The position numbers and the translations under genes are program-made. A stretch of DNA of 64,000 bases from Leptoclinus maculatus (Eukaryota; Chordata; Actinopteri; Perciformes; Stichaeidae): contig JAVDOI010000003.1 of NCBI GenBank assembly GCA_032191485.1, positions 21,252,873 to 21,316,872 of the forward strand, read 5' to 3'. Shown here in pieces: positions 54,401 through 63,400 of the stretch (positions are counted from its first letter, which is position 1; each line of letters opens with the position of its first letter). A model generated the notes under the pieces. The model was not told the DNA's origin. It searched no databases and saw nothing but the letters and a program-made list of their open reading frames with translations.

Positions 54401-57400
54401 ATGAAGACTTCTCAGGTTTTTTCACCACAGCTGTAGTTCTTTCAACGGCTGACACTGGCTCTGGAACAGTGGAAACGTCAAGACTCTTTGAGTTCCTCCT
54501 GGTTGTTATAACCTTAGCTACTTCCTCCACAACAGCTGCTTCAGTTTGCTCCTTGGATCTCAGTAAAGACATCTGACTGTTAGACTTTTCCACGGTCTGT
54601 GTTTTCTCCTTGTTAGAAAGTTCTGGGGAAAGTTTTGGACTCTTTGACTTTGTTGGCGAGAGCTTACTTTCTCCCTTAACAGCAGTTTCTACTGGCTGTG
54701 AGATCCCCTGAGCAGTTGAAGAAGTCTTCCCTTTCTCAGGTTCTTTCTTAGTTTCCTTAAACTCTGTATAGTATTCAATAGCTATACTCTGGGCAGAAAC
54801 TGATTCAGAAGTTGTGGAAAATTCGGAAGTCTTGGACTCTTGCCCTTTTCGTACAGTAATCTTTAAGGACACGTCTGTACTCTTTGACTCTTTACTGGTA
54901 GGTCCAAGCTTGGCCTGTTCAACAACCATGGTCTCAGCTTGCTCTGTGACTGACTTGGTGTCAGTTGTCACAGGGGCAGACGTGAATGGCTCCGATACAT
55001 CTAGAAGAATGGTTGTGATACGCTTTGTTTCTTCTACAGCAGCAGTTCCGATTGGATTTCTGGGTGACCCTTGAGTAATAATAGTTTTCACCATTTCGGG
55101 CTCCACCTTAGTCTTGGAAGGCTCTGTATCAGTGGCCAAAGTCTTTGACTTTCTCCTGGATGGTACAGGTGTAGTTTTCTTACCAACACCAGGTGCCGAC
55201 TGCTCAATGACCTTTCGGATCAGTACAGATTCTTCAACAGCAGGTTTCATTTGCTCGGCACCAACTGGCTCAGCTGAGGTATCTAGCTTTATACTTTTAA
55301 ACGGTGATTCTTCAGAAGTGTTGAAACGTTGAGCTGTAAAGGGTTCTGAAGGATTGGTTTGACTCAGAGATGTATTTTTTGTCAATTCAATTCTGGTTTG
55401 CTCCGCACCAGCAACTGTTATGTCTTCAATGGCTGCTGTCACAGTAGGCTTTAATGTTTTAGCCTCAATTTTCAGCTCAGCTGAAACTGACAATTCATCC
55501 TCAATAGATGTACATTTTTCTGCTGAGGGAATGTTTTTCTGTTGAGGTTTTTTCTCAGGTGAGCGCTTGCTTTTCCGTGGTGGTGCCACTACAGATGTCT
55601 TTGTTTCCTCTTGATTAGCAGGAAGGACGTCAGGCAGCTTCTGTTTACTCTTTCCATCAAGTTTCTTCGAATGAAAGAGTAAAAACAGCATTAATTACTG
55701 CGGAGTTACTTAGAATTTCAGATGAAATAGATCATGATTTAAATACCTTTAAGCTCTGGTTGAGAGACGCCTTGTGCGTGTCTGCTTTTCTGAGTGTCTC
55801 TGAACCCTGGCTCAGCAGTTTCTCAGACAAGACTGGCATCAAACATTCTGTTAGAAACGACTGGTGGGAAAGCGCCTCCCTCAGGCTGGCCTGCAACTTT
55901 TCACCTTCCTCTAACGTCGCCTAACACCAGGAAGAAAAGATAAATGTTAAATCTGTGTTTGTTTGTGAAATGTCATAACAACATTTATAACACATTGCAA
56001 AGTGAGCATAAATAAGCCACTGACAAATGCTCCATTAGAGTCAAAATGTTACACAAATCCCCAGAAATCTTTTCTTTGATGAAAACTTATTTTCCCCAAC
56101 AAACTCGCAACATAATTTTACCTGATTATAGTTAAGGGTAACGTTAGAAAATATGGGCATAAAAAGAATGAATGACGCTCTTCATATGTCCATCATCACC
56201 CCACAAAATGCAAACAGTAGAAAACAAGATGAAGTAGGCAGCTCTCAGATGTATTCAACTGCACAAATGCTTACTGAAACAAAGTACTTGCATTGTCTGG
56301 AAAAACAGTAAAAGAATTAAAAGACAGGAACCTGCACAGAAGAAATGGACTCTGATGGTTTGCTGCAGTTCCATTCCTGCAGGGCGTGAAGACAGTCCAT
56401 CAGACAGCGAGCTGTGTTTGTAGAGCACGTCTCCTGATGCTCACTCAGCCTGGACTTTAGACTGTAAAGATAATGAAATCATATGTATTGTATACGAAAA
56501 TATTTAGCATGGTATCGGCATGCATCATACTAGATGACATAAACATAAAAACAGACTGAAATGTACTTTCTTTCTGCATTAAACAGTGCAAATGGAACAA
56601 CTGCAAGGACAGATTAACAAGAAAATAACAACAGAGAAATGTTATAAAATGTGAGTCTCATTGCTTAGCTCAAGGAACCAGGCATTAGATGACATGAAAT
56701 CTTTGGATGTTTCAAACAGGTTATAAATCAGGAGAACTCTATGTTTCCATGTCATTCATCAAGAGCAGAATGATCCGCTAAGGCATGTTTCTGGTATGTA
56801 AGAATAATTGAAAACTAAATTGAAATAGAGGGATGCCAGCTGAGGATTTGTCATTTAGAAGTGAGCTGTATAAAGTTTAAAAAGCCCCAGTGGTGAAGTG
56901 GACAGATGTTACTGCATGTCATGTGACTTGGTCAGGTATCTTTGTTTTTATCTATGTGTGACAGCGCTACTACAACAATAAGAACGTGTGGTGAGATATG
57001 GTACCTGTCATGCTGCTGGGATAAGGACTTCACCAGAGTCATGATTTCTGATGGCAGCTCGTCAGTGGCAGGTGTAGCCTTTACTTCCTGGTGAAGGTCA
57101 TTAACTTTCACACCCAGATCCTTCAGTGACTTCTCACAGTTCTAACAGGAGAAAGACAACAACATTACTGAAGTATTGAGATGCCTGCAACAGCGTCGCG
57201 TTAGCAACATTCACATAACTGCAGGTGGAACATGGCAGTGCTTTTACATTTCGTTGTTGGTACTTTGATATTAGATCATGAAAGCGATAGCTGCATTAGG
57301 TTTTAGATCCGGGTAAATAGAGCAGTAATAACCTTAAGGCTGTGCCAGTGCTGTTGGAGCTGAGCGATGTTGTTCTGCGGTTCGCTGTAACCGAGCGCCT

Positions 57401-60400
57401 GATCCAGAGAACGGAGCTCCCACTGCAGGGCTGCAGCTCTCTCCTTCAGCCCCTGGGCCCTCTTCGCCAGCTGACCGTCCAGCTCCTCCAGCCGCATCTC
57501 ACAGGCTGCCAGGCGCTCCCTCACCTCCTGCTCCGAGGTGGCACAGAGTTCGTGGAGATGGCTGACCTCCAGGGTCAGGGCATCCCGACCTCCAGGGGTG
57601 CAGAGGCTCAGCAAACTGTCTCTGGAAGAGTTCAGCTCCTTCATCTCTCGCTGCTCCCTGTCCACTGTCTGGAGCAAAGCCTGGTTACAGGAGGGAGAAA
57701 CAGGAGAACCCCATTATTAAAATGCAGAAAGAACAACAATTTTAGAAAAATATTTTTGTAACTTTTCTTTTATGGAAAATTCAATTGTATGTTTATAAAA
57801 AGATTTGACAGGCATGTCCTGGACATGCATTGGTTTGTTTCTAGTAAAGGGATTCCTTCTGTTTGGTGCAATACAACATGAATATTTTCATTGATCAAAA
57901 TCGGTGCCACTCAAGAATCAAACTAACAATGTGTGTGTGTGTTTCATCATCTGACCTTCAGAGTGTTGACAGCGTTGTGCAGACCCTGTCGGTCCTCTGG
58001 AGGAGCTCCCTGGCATTTAACGTGCTCCCTCAGCCAGTCCTGGGCTGCTTCGTGCTGCTCCACCAGCTGGGTGCACTGCCTCTCCGCCTGGATGCCGTGC
58101 TCCAGGTGCGCTACAGCATCCTGAAAACAACAGCAGATATCATTTGACAGAGAAACTTGGCCGTTGGTCAAACATGTCTGGGAGGGAGTCTGAAGGGAAA
58201 CAACGGGATAATGGAGTGGGAGGGGAGATGTGGTGGTGGTCGTCCTAAATATAGATGCTTATAAATAGAGTTTGAACTTAGTCGTATGACATAACATCCC
58301 AGTGTTATGAAGAAATAACTGCCTATTAATAAAAGGGCCCACTAGTAATGCCTTAGCAACTACTGATTGATAATAGTTATATAACATTTAAACATGTTTA
58401 CATGGACATATTGAGATTGAAAGATACTCCTTGTACATCTTTCCTCAGGACTACTGTGTGTCTTGACAGAGAGCTGAACTCACAGTGAGCTCTTTCAGCA
58501 GAGCAGGAATGGAGTCCTCCTTGGCTGCCCAGGACGGATCTGACCAGCCGGGGTCCTGTGTGATCTCAAACAGCCCTGCAGCCTGGAGGAGAACAGCGCG
58601 GAACAGATTGGAAGATTGCTACAGACACACAACATTAATAACACTCTGAAGACAGAGAGTTGAACTCTCTTTCCTGTGAGGTCTTTTACCTTTGTGCGGA
58701 GGGCCGAGAGGACGGGGGCCAGCGCTGTGCTCTGGTCCAGCAGGGTCCGGGCCTGTTCCACCGACTGCCTCCGCTCCCCGAGGCCGGGCCAGGGGAAGAC
58801 ACGCGGCAGGTTGGACGTCTGCTTCTGAAACTCAGACAGACGGGTCTCAGTCTGGCCTCGCTGGTACTGACAGGACACCATGCGCTCCACCACGCCCTTC
58901 AACTCCCTGATGGGTGAAAGGAGATTATAGATCACATTAGAAGGCAGAGTCACAGGTGATCTAGTCTTGGGTCGGAGTAACAATTCAAACATTTCACCAC
59001 TAGGTGTCGCACTTCACTCGCTGCCTCCTCAGTTTTTCGACTCATCTCTTTCGTCGGCTTTAAATCCAAAATGTTGCAGCAGTTTAAGTTGTCTCGTCTT
59101 GTCTCCTCAAAAAACATCTTTCTGTTAAACTAGCACGACGTACTTATCTTCCCCTCCTACCACCTGTCGTGCAATATGACCTCCTTCATGTTAGTCTGTT
59201 CATAAACAAACATAGATTATGTTAATCACGTTTACATATTGTTTATTACTAATGTATTAAGAGTTGGATGTAGCACAGGTTGCGGATGTCTGCTAGATTT
59301 AATTTGCAAGAATGTGTCATAATGACAAATGACGAGTCAGCTTGTTTGTATATAATCAACTTGCACACCGGACCACACCGGCAGAACCGGAAATGTTTGA
59401 TTGGAGTGCACCTGTCAATCAAACTCCTGATTGTGATCTGGTGACATAGAGGTCACCGCTCACCGCCCTGTTTGCCAGTTACTGGGGCCAGAAAATCCAA
59501 ACTTCTTGAGGAAAGAAATGACTCGCTTCGTATTTAAGATGTTGAGTGGTGTTCTGTAAAGAATCCAGCTGTCCTTCAGTATCTTAAAGTACTCTTACAT
59601 TAGCTTTTCAGTAACAGCAAAACCGGTTTCAGATGATTTAGTTTCAACAATCTGATTAAACACCATCAGTGGGAGGGAATGTAGTGCGTTACTTCAGGAC
59701 ACTTACAGATGCCACAGAGCGCTGAACCTGAATAACAAGCTTCAGTCAGCTGATCTGTAGCCAAGCTCCAGTGACATTTATGTAAAAATAAAAAAAACAG
59801 ATCGAAGGCTTCCTCTTAACGACGCTAAAAAGCAGCTTCCTGTACCTCTGTGTCTTCTCAGCAGCCTGCAGGACCGTCCTCCACTGCTGCTCGGTGTCTT
59901 TGAGCGTCTGCTCGACCTCCGCTCTCTTGTCTCCCTGCAGGTCTCTTTGCTCGCACAGACTCTGTGCTCGTCTGTTCAGCTCCATCACTTGAGCCTCGCC
60001 CCTGGACTTGGAGCTCAAGATGGCCTAAAGACATGCATTTTGTCATGATACTTAGCTCTTAGCCTATAAGAATATGATATTTTTCAAATGAACTTCCCTG
60101 TAGTTGAAAACAATGATACATTTTAGCTCCACAGAATAAAACAGACAATATGTTGCCCTCATATTTGTTGTTGTACCTGTGCGGCGTTCAGCCGGTCCTC
60201 TATCTGAGCCCGGCTGCCCCGGGCGCCGCTCCCTTTGGCCTTGGCCTGTTGCTGCAGCTTCGTGACCCAGGTGTTGGTGCTTCCTGCTTTGGCGCGGAAC
60301 GCCTCAAGCTCCCTGGACAGCGAGTAGTGGACCTCGGCTTTCTTCAGAGTGCTCTCGGCGGTCTGCAGGACCGTCATCCACTGCTCCTCCGAGTCCTTCA

Positions 60401-63400
60401 CCGTCCGCCGAGCCTCTTGTCTCGTGTTCTCCTCCAGCTCCTCCTGGTCGGACAGACTCTGGCTCTGTCTCCTCAGCTCCGTCAGCTTGGAGTCTCCCTC
60501 GGGCTTACGGCTCAGGATAGTCTGAGGATAGAGATCAAAGATGACATCTTTAAAAACAGAAGCTTAAAGGGTTTTGCAAACAAAAGAAATATTAACATGC
60601 CGGTAAAATAAGTTCTAGACTGTTCAACGCTCAAATCAGTTAGTTCACTTTACAGTGAACTGACCTGTACAGTGCTTATTGTCTCCTCTGGATCAGTCTG
60701 GTCATCCAGAGAGACGAGGCTCTGCTGCTTGTCCTGCAGCCAGGCTCTGGTGTCGTCTCTCGCGGCTTCGTAGTCCTTCAGCTGGCCCTCCAGAGCGCGC
60801 TGCTTCTCAGACTGATCCAGGGCTTGTTTGGCACCTTGCAGGACTCTCGTCCACTGCTCCTCGACGCCTCTTACTTTTTGTTGGACCTCTTGTTTTCTGG
60901 GTTCCTCGAGGTCGTGACCACACAAACTCTGGCCTTGTGTCCTGAGCTCCTGGAGCTTGGAGTCTCCTTTACCTTTGGAGCTCAGAATGGTCTGGGGATG
61001 AGAAGCGGAAGTCACAGTTATCATCTCATAGTTAAGAGTTAACTTCTGTCATCTCTCCCTGAAACGTGACCCATCAGCTCACCTGAGCAGTCTGCAGTCG
61101 GTCCTCAGCTTTGGTTTGGCTCTTCAGAGAGTCCAGTTGCTTTTGAAGATCTGTAAGCCAGCTGCTAGTCTCCTGCTGCTGGGTCTCAAATCCTCCCAGC
61201 TGAAGAGGAACAGATGCTTTTAATGGTTTGGTTTCAAATCGATCAATTGAAACTGCCCTTGAACAGGAAGGAGGTTACGTACTGTAGACACTACATCACG
61301 TACACTCCCACTAACATTCAGTTATTACTCACTTTTACAGGATTAGAACATGCTTATCTGTGTTAACAACAGTTTATAATATGAGGTCCCTCTGGATAAC
61401 AATAAGCTATCTAACCTCCAGCGTTCTCCTCTCGGTCTTCTGGCTGATCTCAGTTCCTGCAGCAGCTTCGACCTGTTTAGCAGCCAGCAGCACCGTCCTC
61501 CACTGCTCCTCTGTGTCACGGATTGTCTTCTGAACGTGGACTTTCCTGCCCTGGTCTACGTCCTGGTGGTCACACAGACTCTGGCCTCGCCTCCTCAGGT
61601 TGTTTACCGTGCAGTCGCCGTCAGGTTTGGAGCTCAAGATGGTCTGCAAAACAAAACACGCAAACGTCATTCAATGCGAGAGTTGATTCATTCAAACTTA
61701 AGAGTTGGGTGATTACTTAACAAACTGCTGGATGAAAAAGGAAAGTTCATGTTGGACTTTGCGAACTTTGTGAGACACACCATCAATCTTATTTCGTGAT
61801 TGACTCTATTAATGCCCCCATATCTTGGTGAAGCCAACTCACCAATATTCAGAAAACACATTGCTGCTACAGGACGACAAGTTGAAACAGACCTGAGCTG
61901 TGTGACATCTCTCGTCCGGCGGTGTTTGACTGCCCACAGACTGCAGCTGCTGTTGTCTGTCTCTGATCCACGACTGAGTGTTTTTACTCTGCACGTCGAA
62001 GTCGTCCGACAGCGTCCGGAGCTCTGCCTGCCTGGCGGCCTGCAGCAGCGTCCTCCACTGCTGCTCCGTGTCTTTTACCAACTGCTGAAGCTCCTGTTTC
62101 CTGCTCTCCTCCAGACGCTCACACAGACCTTCGCCTCGTGCCTTCAGGTGGAGCACCTTGGACTCTCCCTCGGGTTTGGAGGTCATAAGAGCCTGAAGGG
62201 GAAGAACCAGACATGGTGGCGCGGGAACAATTTAGAAGTCAATTTAGATCAGACTTGGAAAATGGATCCCTAGAATTGTTTATCTCACATTCCTATCATG
62301 GCTTCCATAAAACACATTACTGATATTAAACAAAATGTTCTCACAATAGAAGCTCAACAACCTGGGATTTTCAAGTGACTTGTAAACTCACCTGTGTGAC
62401 CTGTAACCGTTCTTCAAACTGCATGTGACTACCGAGGGACAACAGCTTCTGCCTCTGCTCTCTGATCCACGACTGGACGCTTTCGCTTTGGCTTTTGAAA
62501 GCGTCAAAGTCCGTTCCAGCCGCAGCTTCAGTCTCTGCCCCGTTAACACCCTCCTCGGCGGCCTGCAACACTTTCCCCCACCGCTCCACCGTTTGCCTGA
62601 CTGCGTCCTGAACCTCTCGTCTCTTGCTCTCGTCCAAGCCCCGGTTGTCACACAGACTCTGGCATTGTCGCTGCAGATCCTGGAGCTTTGAATCTCCATC
62701 AGGTTTGGAGCTCAGAGCAGCCTGAAGAGAACAAAAAACCCCTTTAGGAGACCACTCTGCCTCTTTCCTCATAAACCAAGCCTTTATGAGATGATCTAAA
62801 CATTACAACCCACCACACACTTCACCATCCGATGCACATTTTAAACTTACTTGTGCAACTTGCAGCTTTTCTTCAGCTTGCATGCAACCACCGAGCGACT
62901 GCATGTTCAGCTCCTGGTCTCTAATCCAGGACTGGACAGTTTCGTTCTGGGTTTTGACGGCGTCCAAGTCTTTGTCCAAGAGGACTTGTGTTTCCGACTT
63001 GGTGAGATTCTCCTCGGCTGTGTGCAGAGCCGTCCTCCACTGCTCCTCTGTTTCTCTGAGCGACTGTTGAACTTCCTGTTTCCTGCTCTTCTCCAGGTCC
63101 TCCTGCTCACACAGACTTTCACTTTGTCTTCTCAGGTCGCTCACTTTAGAGTCTCCCTCGGGTTTGGAGTTCAGGATGGCCTGGTGACGAAACAGAAGAG
63201 AAATAAAGATGATGAAAACTTTGACTGTTGACTGAAATATCTCAACACAACTGTTGGCACTGACGTTCATGGTCCTCAGAGGATGAGGCTTCTGAATCAG
63301 ACATCCTAATCCTGTCTGTATTTAGTGCAGTGTTTGTTGTTGTAGTACTTATTTTGACCATAAGAGGCTGAAGTGCACCACTACCCCGTGTTCTTCAAAA

